Notes under the pieces: model-generated
The model's input: the letters and a program-made list of their open reading frames with translations, nothing else
What the model was told of the DNA's origin: nothing
The model's database searches: none
Position numbers and translations under genes: made by a program
Assembly (NCBI RefSeq): GCF_031456835.1
Contig: NZ_JAVDVK010000001.1
Coordinates: 2,356,001 to 2,420,000 of the forward strand
DNA length: 64,000 nt
Direction: 5' to 3'
Source of the DNA: Leifsonia shinshuensis
GTDB lineage: Bacteria; Actinomycetota; Actinomycetes; Actinomycetales; Microbacteriaceae
Part shown: positions 17,117-25,808 of the stretch, piece after piece
Position numbering within the stretch: position 1 is the first letter of the stretch
How the letters are laid out: the number at the start of each line of letters is the position of its first letter

Positions 17117-18235
17117 ATGACCGACACCTTCGCCATCCCGACCGTGGACGGCACGATCGTCAGCGCCGAAGCCTGGCTCAGCGACCTCGAGGTGGAGACC
17201 GTCCGGACCGATGCGATGCAGTCGTTTCTCAAGCAGGAGACGGTCTTCGTCCGGCTCCGCACGGCCGACGGGATCGAGGGGCTGGGCTACAGCTACACGA
17301 TCGGCACCGGCGGCCGCGCCGTCCTCAGCCTGCTGCGCGAGACACTGCTGCCCGCGCTGCTCGGACTGGACGCGAACCGGCCGGAGCACGTCTGGCGCGC
17401 CCTCCACTCGACGACCCGCGCCACGACGGTCGGCGTGATCACGTCACTCGCGCTCGCGGCCGTCGACACCGCCGTCTGGGACGCGCGCTGCCGCGCGGCG
17501 GGGCTGCCGCTCTGGGTCGCGGCGGGCGGCGCGGAGCCCTCCATCCCCCTCTACGACACCGAGGGAGGCTGGCTCCACTTCGACACCGACGAGCTGGTCG
17601 CCCAGGCCCTCGAATCCCAGCGGCGCGGCCTCGGCGGGGTGAAGGTCAAGGTCGGCAAGCCGCGGGCGCGCGAGGACTTCGAGCGGCTGGCGGCGGTCCG
17701 TGCGGCCGTCGGCGACACGATGGACATCATGGTGGACGCCAACCAGTCGCTGACCGCGGCCGAGGCCATCCGTCGCGCCGCCCTGTTCGAGCAGCTCGAC
17801 ATCTTCTGGTTCGAGGAGCCGCTGCCGGCCGACGACATCGCCGGGCATCGCCGCCTGGCGGCCAGCACGCGCGTACCGGTCGCGGTCGGCGAGTCCATGT
17901 ACTCGGTCGGACAGTTCCGCGAGTACTTGCAGTCGCAGGCGGCGTCGATCGTGCAGGTCGACGTGGCACGCATCGGCGGCATCACGCCGTGGCTGAAGGT
18001 CGCGCACCTGGCCGAGGCGTTCAACGTCGCCGTCGCCCCGCACTTCCTGATGGAGCTGCACGTCTCGCTGTGCTGCGCCGTCCCGAACGCGCTCTACCTG
18101 GAGCACATCCCGCAGCTGCGCGCCGTCACCCGGTCGGAGCTGGTCGTGGAGGCGGGACGCGCGCTCGCCCCGTCCGCCCCCGGGCTCGGGATCGAGTGGG
18201 ACCTCGACGCCGTCGACGACCTCCGGGTCGCGTGA
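17117..18235 (+). CDS. Enolase-superfamily enzyme, mandelate racemase subgroup
   Basis: 372 residues. The signature residues are K176-V-K178 (GVKVKVGKP), D207 (MVDANQS), E233 (WFEEPL), E259 (VGES) and H309 (APHFLMELH), the full KxK/His mandelate-racemase set. It is not the best candidate for fuconate dehydratase, which is encoded at 19052, and differs from the KxH enzyme at 4941. It may racemise/dehydrate a related aldonate such as L-galactonate or D-arabinonate, or open the lactone. Transcribed from the region with the CCTATAGG palindrome. Confidence 0.82.
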   Translation: MTDTFAIPTVDGTIVSAEAWLSDLEVETVRTDAMQSFLKQETVFVRLRTADGIEGLGYSYTIGTGGRAVLSLLRETLLPALLGLDANRPEHVWRALHSTTRATTVGVITSLALAAVDTAVWDARCRAAGLPLWVAAGGAEPSIPLYDTEGGWLHFDTDELVAQALESQRRGLGGVKVKVGKPRAREDFERLAAVRAAVGDTMDIMVDANQSLTAAEAIRRAALFEQLDIFWFEEPLPADDIAGHRRLAASTRVPVAVGESMYSVGQFREYLQSQAASIVQVDVARIGGITPWLKVAHLAEAFNVAVAPHFLMELHVSLCCAVPNALYLEHIPQLRAVTRSELVVEAGRALAPSAPGLGIEWDLDAVDDLRVA

Positions 18236-18264
18236 GCGCCCGGAGGCCGACCTAGGATGTGCGC

Positions 18265-18966
18265 ATGACCATCCACTCCGGGGAGCGCTTCCTGCCCGCA
18301 CGGCGGGCGCTGGCCGACGACGTCTACGACGCCGTGCTCGGCCTCCTGATGGACCAGGTCATCGAGCCGGGCAGCCGGGCCAGCATCGACGGGATCGCCC
18401 GTCAGCTGAACGTCTCCCCCACCCCGGTCCGCGAGGCGCTCGCGCGGCTCGAGTCGGAAGGCCTCGTGGTCAAGCAGGCGCTGAAGGGCTACACGGCAGC
18501 GGCGCTGCTCGACGAGGACGGCCTGCGGCAGCTCTTCGAGATGCGGCGGCTGCTAGAGCCGTACGCGACACGGCGCGCGGCGACCGAGCTCGACGGCGGG
18601 ACGCTCGACCGCCTGGGAGAGGTCTGCGACGCGATGCAGCGCAGCGGCCGGGCGACGCAGAGCGGCGACGACCGGTTCGAGGACTACAAGGAGTTCGCGG
18701 AGCAGGACGCGGAGTTCCACCGGCTGATCGCCCAACACTCCGGCAACGCCCTGTTGGGGGATGCGATCGCTCGGCTCCGGGCGCACACCCACCAGTACCG
18801 GATCTACTTCCGTCACGGCGTCGTCGACGAGACCTCGGAAGAGCACCTGGCGGTGCTGGAGGCACTCCGGGCGAACGACGCCGATCGGGCCGATCGGGCG
18901 ATGCGGGACCACATCGACCGGTCGTATGCGCGCATCTCGGCCAGCCTCTCGGAGAACGCCGGCTGA
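18265..18966 (+). CDS. GntR-family regulator, FCD subfamily
   Basis: 233 residues from ATG 18265 (AGGA 7 bases upstream; an in-frame GTG at 18259 is also possible). The N-terminal winged helix has the standard VSPTPVREALARLESEGLV. The C-terminal all-helical FCD domain carries the usual acidic/His ligand positions in LFEMRRLLEP, EQDAEFHRLI, RAHTHQY and SEEHLAVLEAL, typical for binding a carboxylated metabolite through a metal. It lies inside the fucose locus between two sugar-acid dehydratase genes; an acid intermediate such as fuconate or 2-keto-3-deoxyfuconate is a plausible effector. Confidence 0.88.
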   Translation: MTIHSGERFLPARRALADDVYDAVLGLLMDQVIEPGSRASIDGIARQLNVSPTPVREALARLESEGLVVKQALKGYTAAALLDEDGLRQLFEMRRLLEPYATRRAATELDGGTLDRLGEVCDAMQRSGRATQSGDDRFEDYKEFAEQDAEFHRLIAQHSGNALLGDAIARLRAHTHQYRIYFRHGVVDETSEEHLAVLEALRANDADRADRAMRDHIDRSYARISASLSENAG

Positions 18967-19009
18967 AGCCACGGCACGGAGACGGCATCCCCTTCTCGCT
19001 TGAGCAGCG

Positions 19010-19021
19010 ATCCTATAGGAT
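19010..19021. promoter_or_regulatory. Perfect 12-bp palindrome ATCCTATAGGAT, candidate GntR operator
   Basis: It lies 44 bases after the GntR stop and 30 bases before the fuconate dehydratase start. Ten of its twelve bases recur at 17074-17083. Symmetry, rarity and position beside a GntR gene support an operator controlling the fucD-lldD pair. Confidence 0.68.
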
Positions 19022-19051
19022 ATAGCCGACACGAGCCGAGGAAGGCCTCCG

Positions 19052-20335
19052 ATGAGCACCGTTACCGCATTCGACACCGTCGACGTCCGCTTCGAGACAT
19101 CCGCCCTGCTGGACGGGTCCGACGCCATGAATCCCGACCCCGACTACTCCGCCGCCTACCTCCGGCTGAGCACGGACGCCGCCGATGGGCACGAGGGCCA
19201 TGCATTCGTCTTCACGATCGGCCGCGGCAACGACGTCCAGGTGGCGGCGATCGAGGCGGTCGCCGAGCGCGTCGTCGGGCGCGACCTGGAGGCGGACCTC
19301 GCCGACCTGGGAGGCTTCTGGCGAGAGCTCGTCCACGACTCGCAGCTGCGCTGGCTCGGCCCGGAGAAGGGCGTCATGCACATGGCGATCGGCGCGGTGG
19401 TCAACGCGTACTGGGACCTCAAGGCCAAGCGCGCCGGTCTGCCGCTCTGGCAGCTCCTCGGGCGGATGACGCCGGAGGAGCTGGTCGCGCTCGTCGACTT
19501 CCGCTATCTCACCGACGCCCTCACCCCGGAGGAGGCGCTCGACATCCTCCGCGCCGCCGAGCCCGGGCGCGCCGCTCGCGAGGCGGAACTGCTCGCCTCC
19601 GGCTACCCCGGTTACACGACCACGCCCGGCTGGCTGGGGTACTCGGACGACAAGCTGCGCCGGCTCGCGCGGGAGGCGGTGGACGACGGCTTCGCCCAGA
19701 TCAAGCTGAAGGTCGGCGACCGGCTGGAAGACGACCTCCGCCGCCTGGCCATCGCCCGCGACGAGGTCGGCCCCGGCATCCGGATCGCCGTCGACGCGAA
19801 CCAGCGCTGGGATCGCGACCAGGCGGTGGAGTGGATCCGCGCGCTCGAGCCGTTCGACCTCGCCTGGGTGGAGGAGCCGACCAGCCCGGACGACATCCTG
19901 GCGCACGCGGCCATCGCCGACGCGGTCGCTCCGGTGCCGATCGCGACCGGGGAGCACGGGATGAACCGCGTGCTGTTCAAACAGCTGCTGCAGGCGCGCG
20001 CCGCCTCCATCGTCCAGATCGACGCAACGCGGGTCGCCGGGGTGAACGAGAACGTCGCCATCCTGCTCCTCGCCGCCAAGTTCGGCGTCCGGGTCTGCCC
20101 GCACGCCGGCGGGGTGGGCCTGTGCGAGGCTGTGCAGCACTTCTCGATGTTCGACTTCGTGGCCGTCTCCGGCTCGATGGAAGGCCGCATGATCGAGTAC
20201 ACGACGCATCTGCACGAGCACATGGTCGCGCCGGCCGTGGTCGAGGGCGGACGCTACCGGGCGCCGCTCTCACCCGGCAACGGCATGGAGATGCGGGCCG
20301 AGTCGCTGCGGGACCACCGGGTGACCTCGTGGTGA
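19052..20335 (+). CDS. fucD: L-fuconate dehydratase
   Basis: 427 residues. It matches the L-fuconate dehydratase subgroup almost throughout: [16 protein letters not shown] near the N-terminus, [18 protein letters not shown] in the middle, and [19 protein letters not shown] near the end. Catalytic and metal residues are K218-L-K220, D248, E274, E301 and H351, the numbering known for Xanthomonas FucD. It converts L-fuconate to 2-keto-3-deoxy-L-fuconate (step 3) and usually also takes L-galactonate and D-arabinonate. GAGGAAGG precedes the ATG. Its stop overlaps the lldD GTG start by 4 bases. Confidence 0.95.
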   Translation: MSTVTAFDTVDVRFETSALLDGSDAMNPDPDYSAAYLRLSTDAADGHEGHAFVFTIGRGNDVQVAAIEAVAERVVGRDLEADLADLGGFWRELVHDSQLRWLGPEKGVMHMAIGAVVNAYWDLKAKRAGLPLWQLLGRMTPEELVALVDFRYLTDALTPEEALDILRAAEPGRAAREAELLASGYPGYTTTPGWLGYSDDKLRRLAREAVDDGFAQIKLKVGDRLEDDLRRLAIARDEVGPGIRIAVDANQRWDRDQAVEWIRALEPFDLAWVEEPTSPDDILAHAAIADAVAPVPIATGEHGMNRVLFKQLLQARAASIVQIDATRVAGVNENVAILLLAAKFGVRVCPHAGGVGLCEAVQHFSMFDFVAVSGSMEGRMIEYTTHLHEHMVAPAVVEGGRYRAPLSPGNGMEMRAESLRDHRVTSW

Positions 20336-21597
20336 CCCGGCAGGCGCCGCGTCCGGCCGAGCTGCTGGAGTTGATGCAGTTCAAGAAGCCGGAGCTGAAC
20401 CTGAAGAAGCGGCGGCTGGAGTCGGCGCTGACGATCGAGGACCTGGCGCGGATCGCCCGCCGGCGCACACCTCGTGCGGCGTTCGACTACACCGAGGGTG
20501 CCGCCGAGGGGGAGCTGTCGTTGGCGCGGGCGCGGCAGGCGTTCCAGGATGTGGAGTTCCACCCCTCGATCCTGCGGGACGTGTCCACTGTCGACACGTC
20601 CTGCGAGATCTGGGGTGGTCCCTCGGCGTTGCCGTTCGGGATCGCCCCGACCGGGTTCACGAGGCTGATGCAGACCGAGGGGGAGACCGCCGGAGCCGGC
20701 GCTGCCGGTGCGGCGGGCATCCCGTTCACCCTCTCCACGCTCGGGACGACGTCGATCGAGGGGGTGAAGGCGGCGAACCCGAACGGGCGCAACTGGTTCC
20801 AGCTGTATGTGATGCGGCAACGCGAAATCAGCTACGGGCTGGTGGAGCGGGCGGCGCAGGCGGGGTTCGACACGCTGTTCTTCACGGTCGATACGCCGAT
20901 CGCGGGGGCGAGGTTGCGGGATAAGCGCAACGGGTTCTCCATCCCACCCCAGCTCACCCTCGGCACCATTCTGAACGCGATCCCCAGGCCGTGGTGGTGG
21001 TACGACTTCCTGACCACTCCGAAACTCGAGTTCGCGTCCCTGTCCTCCACCGGAGGGACGGTGGGCGACCTGCTGAACGCGGCGATGGATCCGTCGATCA
21101 ATTACGATGATTTGGCGATCATCCGGGAGATGTGGCCGGGGAAGCTCGTCATCAAGGGCGTGCAGAACGTCGAAGACGCCCGCACCCTGGTGGATCACGG
21201 GGTGGACGGGATCGTTCTCTCCAACCACGGCGGACGGCAGCTGGACCGTGCCCCCATCCCCTTCCATCTCCTCCCCTCGGTGGTGCGTGAGGTGGGGCAT
21301 CACACCGAGGTCGCGATCGACACCGGCATCATGAACGGCGCCGACATCATCGCCGCCTACGCGTTGGGCGCCAAGTTCACCCTGATCGGCCGCGCCTACC
21401 TCTACGGCCTGATGGCCGGCGGCCGCGCGGGCGTCGACCGCACCATCCAGATCCTCACCGACCAGCTCATCCGCACCATGAAACTCCTCCAGGTCACCTC
21501 GCTCGCCGAACTCGGCCCGCACCACGTCACGCAACTCACCCGGCTGCAGCCCCTCCGCCGCGACCCCGAGCCCGTCCGGCAGGACACCGACGCCTGA
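20332..21597 (+). CDS. lldD: FMN-dependent L-lactate dehydrogenase
   Basis: 421 residues from a GTG that overlaps the fucD stop (GTGA). FMN-dependent alpha-hydroxy-acid dehydrogenase fold: the catalytic signature SNHGGRQLD (H299, R302), K275 in VIKG, Y159 in FQLYV, and the N-terminal [12 protein letters not shown]. It oxidises L-lactate to pyruvate at the membrane, passing electrons to quinone. Coupling to fucD fits the pathway, because fucose cleavage yields L-lactate. The last codons include an 18-base stretch (21561-21578) that is repeated exactly at 21741-21758 beyond the stop. Confidence 0.93.
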   Translation: MTRQAPRPAELLELMQFKKPELNLKKRRLESALTIEDLARIARRRTPRAAFDYTEGAAEGELSLARARQAFQDVEFHPSILRDVSTVDTSCEIWGGPSALPFGIAPTGFTRLMQTEGETAGAGAAGAAGIPFTLSTLGTTSIEGVKAANPNGRNWFQLYVMRQREISYGLVERAAQAGFDTLFFTVDTPIAGARLRDKRNGFSIPPQLTLGTILNAIPRPWWWYDFLTTPKLEFASLSSTGGTVGDLLNAAMDPSINYDDLAIIREMWPGKLVIKGVQNVEDARTLVDHGVDGIVLSNHGGRQLDRAPIPFHLLPSVVREVGHHTEVAIDTGIMNGADIIAAYALGAKFTLIGRAYLYGLMAGGRAGVDRTIQILTDQLIRTMKLLQVTSLAELGPHHVTQLTRLQPLRRDPEPVRQDTDA

Positions 21598-21604
21598 TCG
21601 GGCA

Positions 21605-21720
21605 GACATTCGTGCCGAATGTCGCCCCGCCCGACCCCCTTTCACGGCGGCGGTGGCTCACGATTTGTGCCAAATCGCGGTTATGAGCGCGCGATAACCA
21701 CGATTTGTGCCAAATCGCGG
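21605..21720. repeat. Cluster of REP-like hairpins
   Basis: GACATTCG-TGC-CGAATGTC forms a perfect stem at 21605-21623. A 22-base unit containing CGATTTG-TGC-CAAATCG is present twice, at 21659-21680 and 21699-21720. Between the copies GGTTAT pairs with ATAACC around GAGCGCGCG. All three outer hairpins share the TTYGTGCCRAA core. No gene is visible here. Confidence 0.7.
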
Positions 21721-21740
21721 CGCCGCGCGACGGTCCGTGC

Positions 21741-21789
21741 CGACCCCGAGCCCGTCCGCGAGGTCCGCGAGTTCCCCGAAGTCCGCTAG
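21741..21789 (+). pseudogene. Remnant of an alternative lldD C-terminal tail
   Basis: Bases 21741-21758 are identical to the lldD codons at 21561-21578 (the DPEPVR segment). Reading on in the same frame gives DPEPVREVREFPEVR and then TAG at 21787-21789, against [11 protein letters not shown] in the intact gene. It looks like the former 3' end of lldD separated from the gene by about 180 bases that carry the hairpin cluster. Confidence 0.45.
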
Positions 21790-21802
21790 GCCGCCGGACG
21801 CG

Positions 21803-21849
21803 AAAGAACCCGGGCCGAGCTCCTGACGGAGGCTCGGCCCGGGTTCTTT
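21803..21849 (-). terminator. Rho-independent terminator of the sugar ABC transporter operon
   Basis: Bases 21803-21820 and 21832-21849 form a perfect 18-bp stem (core GAACCCGGGCCGAG) with an 11-base loop. Its outer pairs are AAA/TTT, so transcripts from either side end in a short U-run. It lies 10 bases after the binding-protein stop on the minus strand and could also stop lldD transcripts from the left. Confidence 0.85.
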
Positions 21850-21859
21850 CTTCAGTTGG

Positions 21860-23542
21860 TCAGTTCTTCGACTTGTCGTACGCCGTCTGGAGCGTGCTCA
21901 GGTAGTCCTTGAGGCCGAGGCCGTCGAAGCCCTTCACGTACGCGTCCCAATCGGTGTCGAGGTTCTTCGACCCGGTGATGAAGGCCAGGGCGTTCTGGGT
22001 CACGTAGTTGTCGATGTTCGTCTGCTCCGTGGCGACCTGGGTGGCCTTGGACGGGTCCGGCCACACCCGCCATGACGGGTACACCTGGTCCTTCGGCTCG
22101 TGCCCCTTGTACAGCAGGGTCGCGTCGAACAGCCGTCGCTCGTAGCCCGAGGGGTCGTAGAGGTCGGTCGGCACCGCCTGCGACCCGCGGAACGCCTCGT
22201 TCTGGTTGTAGGTCGACAGCGCGCCCCACTGCACGGCGTTGGCCGCATCCTGGTCGAGCTGCAGGTTGACGAACGCCGCCTTCTCGTTCGGGTCGAGGGC
22301 CTTGTCGTCGGCGCCGGCCTTGGCCCAGCCCTTGCCCTCCGGACCAAAGTTGCCGTCGAGCTGGCCCTTCTCCGTGAAGAGGTAGTTCACCATCTTGATC
22401 GCGGCGACCTGGTCGTTCTTGGAGGCCTTGTTCGTCAGCAGGAAGGTGGCGCCGGGGGTGCTTCCGAAGGCGTACGTCGCGTAGTCCGCGCCGTCCGGGC
22501 CGGTCAGCGGCGGCACCGCGTCGTACTGCTTGTCACGGCCGTCCTTGGCGCCCGGGCTGACGAAGATGTACGGGTGCAGCGAGCTGGCGCTTCCCAGCAG
22601 CACGGGACCTTCGTTGTTGCCCTCCTGGGCGAGCGCCGCGGGGTTCTGCGTGAAGGCGCCCTTGTCGATGAGGCCCGCGTCCCACAGCGACTTGATGTAC
22701 TTCAGTCCCTCGCGCCAGCCGTCCTTGTTCGCCTGGATGTCGACCTTGCCCTTGTTGAGGACCGTCGTCGACTGGATGCCCTTGTCGGGGTTCTGCGGGT
22801 CGTAGATGAAGGCGTTCATGAAGTACGGGATCAGCGTGTCGTGCGAGTCGCCGCTCAGCGGGATCTCGTCCTTCTTGCCGTTGCCGTTCGGGTCGCCGTT
22901 CTTGAAGGCCTCGAGGACCTTCGTCATGTCGTCCGTCGTCTTCGGCATCTGCAGGCCCAGCTTCTTCAGCCAGTCGGTGTTGATCCAGAGCTTCGACGGG
23001 TACTGGATGTGCAGCGTCTCGGCGAGCTGCGGCAGCCCGTAGATCTTGCCGTCCGGCGAGGTCGCCATCGCCTTGTAGTCCGGGTTGCTGTCGAGCACCT
23101 TCTGGATGTCCGGCGCATACTGCTTGATGAGGTCGTTCAGTGGAACGGCGACGCCCTGCTTCGCGAGCTTCTCGACATCCACCTGGTTGAACTGGTCCAC
23201 CCACGGGATGAGCAGGAACGCGTCCGGGTAGTCGCCGCTCGCCATGAGGATCTGGCGCTTCTCCGGCGCCACCGACGAGTCCTGCGTGGTGGTCTGCCAG
23301 TTGAACTTGATGTTGAACTTCTTGGCCACCTCCTTGGTGAAGGCGTTGGTGGCGAGGTCCTGCCCGGTCCCCTGCTGCGCGAAGACGCTGAGGTTCGCGG
23401 TGCCGCCGATCTTGTCGTCCGCGCCGTTGCCCTGCGAGGGCGTGCAGGCCGAGAGCGCGAGCAGCGCCGCACCGCTCACCGCGACGGCGAGCGTCGCCGA
23501 GCGCCGGCGCCGGCGGGCGCGGCTGTCCGTGATGGAAAACAT
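21860..23542 (-). CDS. Sugar ABC transporter substrate-binding lipoprotein (CUT1, LipO/LplA-like)
   Basis: 560 residues. An Arg-rich lipoprotein signal (RARRRRRSATLAVAVSG) ends in the lipobox LSAC with C33 as the lipidated residue. The mature part is a long family-1-type solute-binding protein (GDYPDAFLLIPW, GKIYGLPQ, WINTDWLKKLGL). The length above 500 residues resembles the LplA/LipO group, which binds oligosaccharides. GGAGG precedes the ATG. Downstream of the two permease genes, with its own terminator. Proximity suggests it imports glycans cut by the neighbouring glycosidases. Confidence 0.9.
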   Translation of the reverse strand: MFSITDSRARRRRRSATLAVAVSGAALLALSACTPSQGNGADDKIGGTANLSVFAQQGTGQDLATNAFTKEVAKKFNIKFNWQTTTQDSSVAPEKRQILMASGDYPDAFLLIPWVDQFNQVDVEKLAKQGVAVPLNDLIKQYAPDIQKVLDSNPDYKAMATSPDGKIYGLPQLAETLHIQYPSKLWINTDWLKKLGLQMPKTTDDMTKVLEAFKNGDPNGNGKKDEIPLSGDSHDTLIPYFMNAFIYDPQNPDKGIQSTTVLNKGKVDIQANKDGWREGLKYIKSLWDAGLIDKGAFTQNPAALAQEGNNEGPVLLGSASSLHPYIFVSPGAKDGRDKQYDAVPPLTGPDGADYATYAFGSTPGATFLLTNKASKNDQVAAIKMVNYLFTEKGQLDGNFGPEGKGWAKAGADDKALDPNEKAAFVNLQLDQDAANAVQWGALSTYNQNEAFRGSQAVPTDLYDPSGYERRLFDATLLYKGHEPKDQVYPSWRVWPDPSKATQVATEQTNIDNYVTQNALAFITGSKNLDTDWDAYVKGFDGLGLKDYLSTLQTAYDKSKN

Positions 23543-23626
23543 GGTTCGTTCCTCCTTTGGAACTGGGATTGCGTGACGGGTGTGCAGTGGTGGGTTCGGG
23601 GAGGGGTGTGATCGCGTCGGCCGGGC

Positions 23627-24589
23627 TCAGCCCTTGACCGATCCGATGAGCACCCCTTTGCTGAAGTACCGGGCGACGAAGGGGTAGATGATGAGCACCG
23701 GCACGCTCGTGATGACGATGAGCGAGTACTTGAGCAGGTTGACGAGTTCCTGGTTCTGAGCCTGAGCCGCCAGGTCGTTGGTGCCGCCGTTCGTCGCGTT
23801 GAGCACGAGGATGTTGCGCAGCACCAGCTGGAGTGGGAACAGGTCGGAGCTCTTCAGGTAGAGGAGGGCGTCGAAGTAGCCGTTCCATTGACCGATCGCG
23901 TACATCAGCGCGATCACGGCGATGAGCGGCTTGGACAGCGGGAGCACCATCGTCCAGAGGAAGCGCCAGTCGCTCGCGCCGTCGAGCTCCGCCGCTTCGA
24001 CCAGCTCGTCCGGGATCGCGGAGCGGAAGAAGGTCCGCGCGATGATCACCTGCCAGACGGCGACGGCCTGCGGGAGCAGCAGCGCCCAGCGGGTGTCGAG
24101 CATCCCCAGGTTCTGCACGACCATGTAGGTCGGGATGAGGCCGCCGCTGAACAGCATCGTGAACAGCAGGAGCGACATGATCACGTTGCGTCCCATGAAG
24201 GTCCGCCGGGACAGCGGCCAGGCGATGCACACGGTCAGCGTCGTGCTGATCAGCGTCCCCGCGACCATGTAGAAGAGGGAGTTCGCATACCCCAAAAGCA
24301 CCTGCGGGTCGGAGAGGACCGTCTGGTAGCCCTTCAGCGTGAAGTCGACCGGCCAGAGGAACACCTCCCCCGCCGTGACGGCGTGCGGGGACGAGAACGA
24401 ACTCGCGAGGATGTAGAGGAGCGGCAGGATGACGAACAGCGCTCCGAGCGTCAGCCCGAGGTAGATCAGGACGAGCAGGGCGCGGTCCGCGGGCGACTCG
24501 CGGATGCGGCGCGGCTTCTTCGTGCGCGGCTTCCAGTTCGCGTTCGCGCGCGTCGTCCTGCTGTCGGCCAGGCGGTCGAGGGTCACCAC
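23627..24589 (-). CDS. Sugar ABC transporter permease (CUT1, LplC/MalG type)
   Basis: 320 residues. A cytoplasmic basic N-terminus is followed by about six membrane segments; the ATPase-contact loop EAAELDGASDWRFLW begins at E198. It is the second permease of the importer and overlaps the end of the other permease gene by 7 bases. No ATPase gene follows it. Actinobacterial CUT1 importers commonly borrow a shared MsiK/UgpC-type ATPase encoded elsewhere. Confidence 0.9.
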   Translation of the reverse strand: MVTLDRLADSRTTRANANWKPRTKKPRRIRESPADRALLVLIYLGLTLGALFVILPLLYILASSFSSPHAVTAGEVFLWPVDFTLKGYQTVLSDPQVLLGYANSLFYMVAGTLISTTLTVCIAWPLSRRTFMGRNVIMSLLLFTMLFSGGLIPTYMVVQNLGMLDTRWALLLPQAVAVWQVIIARTFFRSAIPDELVEAAELDGASDWRFLWTMVLPLSKPLIAVIALMYAIGQWNGYFDALLYLKSSDLFPLQLVLRNILVLNATNGGTNDLAAQAQNQELVNLLKYSLIVITSVPVLIIYPFVARYFSKGVLIGSVKG

Positions 24590-25602
24590 AGTCCGCTCCC
24601 ACTCACTCGGCGTGCGACCCAGTTGACGACGAGGAGCAGCACGAGGTTGATCACGGAGTTGAAGAGGCCGACGGCGGTCGCCGTCCCGAAGTCGGCGTTG
24701 AGGATGCCCAGCTTGTAGACGTAGGTCGCGATGATCTCGGACTGGCCGAGGTTCAGCGGGTTCTGCAGGAGGAACGCCTTCTCGAACCCGATCGCCATGA
24801 TGTTGCCGACGCTCAGGATCAGCACGATCATCGCCGTGGGCATGATGCCGGGGATGTCGACGTGCCAGATCTTGCGGAGCCGGGAGGCGCCATCCACCCT
24901 CGCCGCCTCATAGAGCGACGGGTCGATGCCGGAGAGCGCCGCCATGTAGATGACCGCGGAGTAGCCGGCCGTCTGCCAGACGTCGGACCACACGTACACG
25001 TGCCGGAAGTAGTCGGGGTCGCCGAGGAAGTCGGGCGACGGGACGCCGAAGAAGCCGAACACCTCGCTGAGGATGCCGAGCCGCGGAGCCATGATGAGGA
25101 TCAGCATCGACACCACGACGACTGTCGAGATGAAGTACGGAGCGTACGTGATCATCTGCACGGTCTTCTGGAACCAGCGGTGGCGCACCTCGTTGAGCGC
25201 CAGTGCCAGGATGAGCGGGATGGGGAAGCTCGCCAGCACCGCGTAGCCGGACAGGATGAGCGTGTTCGAGAGAAGCGTCGGGAACTGCGGGTTCTGCAGG
25301 AAGAGTTCGAAGTTGGTCCAGCCGGTCCACGGGCTGCCCCACACCCCGAGGACGGGGCTGTAGTCCTTGAAGGCGATGATCGCGTTCGAGATCGGGACGT
25401 ACTTGAAGATCACGAAGTACGCGAGCGGGAGGATGGTCAGCAGGTAGAGCTGCCAGTGCCGCCGCAGCGCGATCTTCCAGCGCTGGCCGAGGCTCCTCTT
25501 GCGTCTCGTTGTGGTCGTCGCACCTCGCGTGACGGTCGACCGGGGCTGTCCCGCCGGTGCGGCCACGGGGGGTGCGCTGGATACGGGCGGTGCGCTCGTC
25601 AC
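24583..25602 (-). CDS. Sugar ABC transporter permease (CUT1, LplB/UgpA type)
   Basis: 339 residues. A Pro/Thr/Arg-rich cytoplasmic leader of about 50 residues precedes six membrane segments. The EAA loop (YEAARVDGASRLRKIW) is at 231-246. The motif FKYVPISNAIIAFKDYSP after the first helix is characteristic of LplB-like permeases for plant- or host-derived oligosaccharides. First gene of the importer operon, diverging from a ROK regulator gene. Confidence 0.9.
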   Translation of the reverse strand: MTSAPPVSSAPPVAAPAGQPRSTVTRGATTTTRRKRSLGQRWKIALRRHWQLYLLTILPLAYFVIFKYVPISNAIIAFKDYSPVLGVWGSPWTGWTNFELFLQNPQFPTLLSNTLILSGYAVLASFPIPLILALALNEVRHRWFQKTVQMITYAPYFISTVVVVSMLILIMAPRLGILSEVFGFFGVPSPDFLGDPDYFRHVYVWSDVWQTAGYSAVIYMAALSGIDPSLYEAARVDGASRLRKIWHVDIPGIMPTAMIVLILSVGNIMAIGFEKAFLLQNPLNLGQSEIIATYVYKLGILNADFGTATAVGLFNSVINLVLLLVVNWVARRVSGSGLW

Positions 25603-25696
25603 GCGACGCGCCTCTCGTTGGTACTGCTCACCTTCGTCATCGAAGACTCCACTAGATCCATCCGGCCGATCCGGATTGAGTTACAGCAAAACGTAT

Positions 25697-25717
25697 TTTT
25701 TTGCCGTTGTCAATAAT
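25697..25717. promoter_or_regulatory. Candidate ROK operator before the ABC importer, degenerate copy of the site at 10965
   Basis: It aligns base for base with 10965-10985 at 15 of 21 positions, the right half TTGTCAATAAT best kept. On the minus strand it contains TTGACA as a -35-like element for the permease operon. A further half-site, TGACAATTA, lies at 25756-25764 on the ROK-gene side. The region is the most A-T-rich of the window. Confidence 0.5.
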
Positions 25718-25808
25718 TTATGGCGACCGCCGCGGATGCCTCGAAAATCGACCCCTGACAATTAGGCCACGGCATCAAAGAATCTCCGCCGTGCACTAAC
25801 CTCGATAT

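Noticed and set aside
25603..25808. Classical -10/-35 promoter for the ABC importer
   Set aside because: TTGACA is present on the minus strand but no convincing -10 lies at 16-18 bases, so no promoter feature was called beyond the operator candidate.
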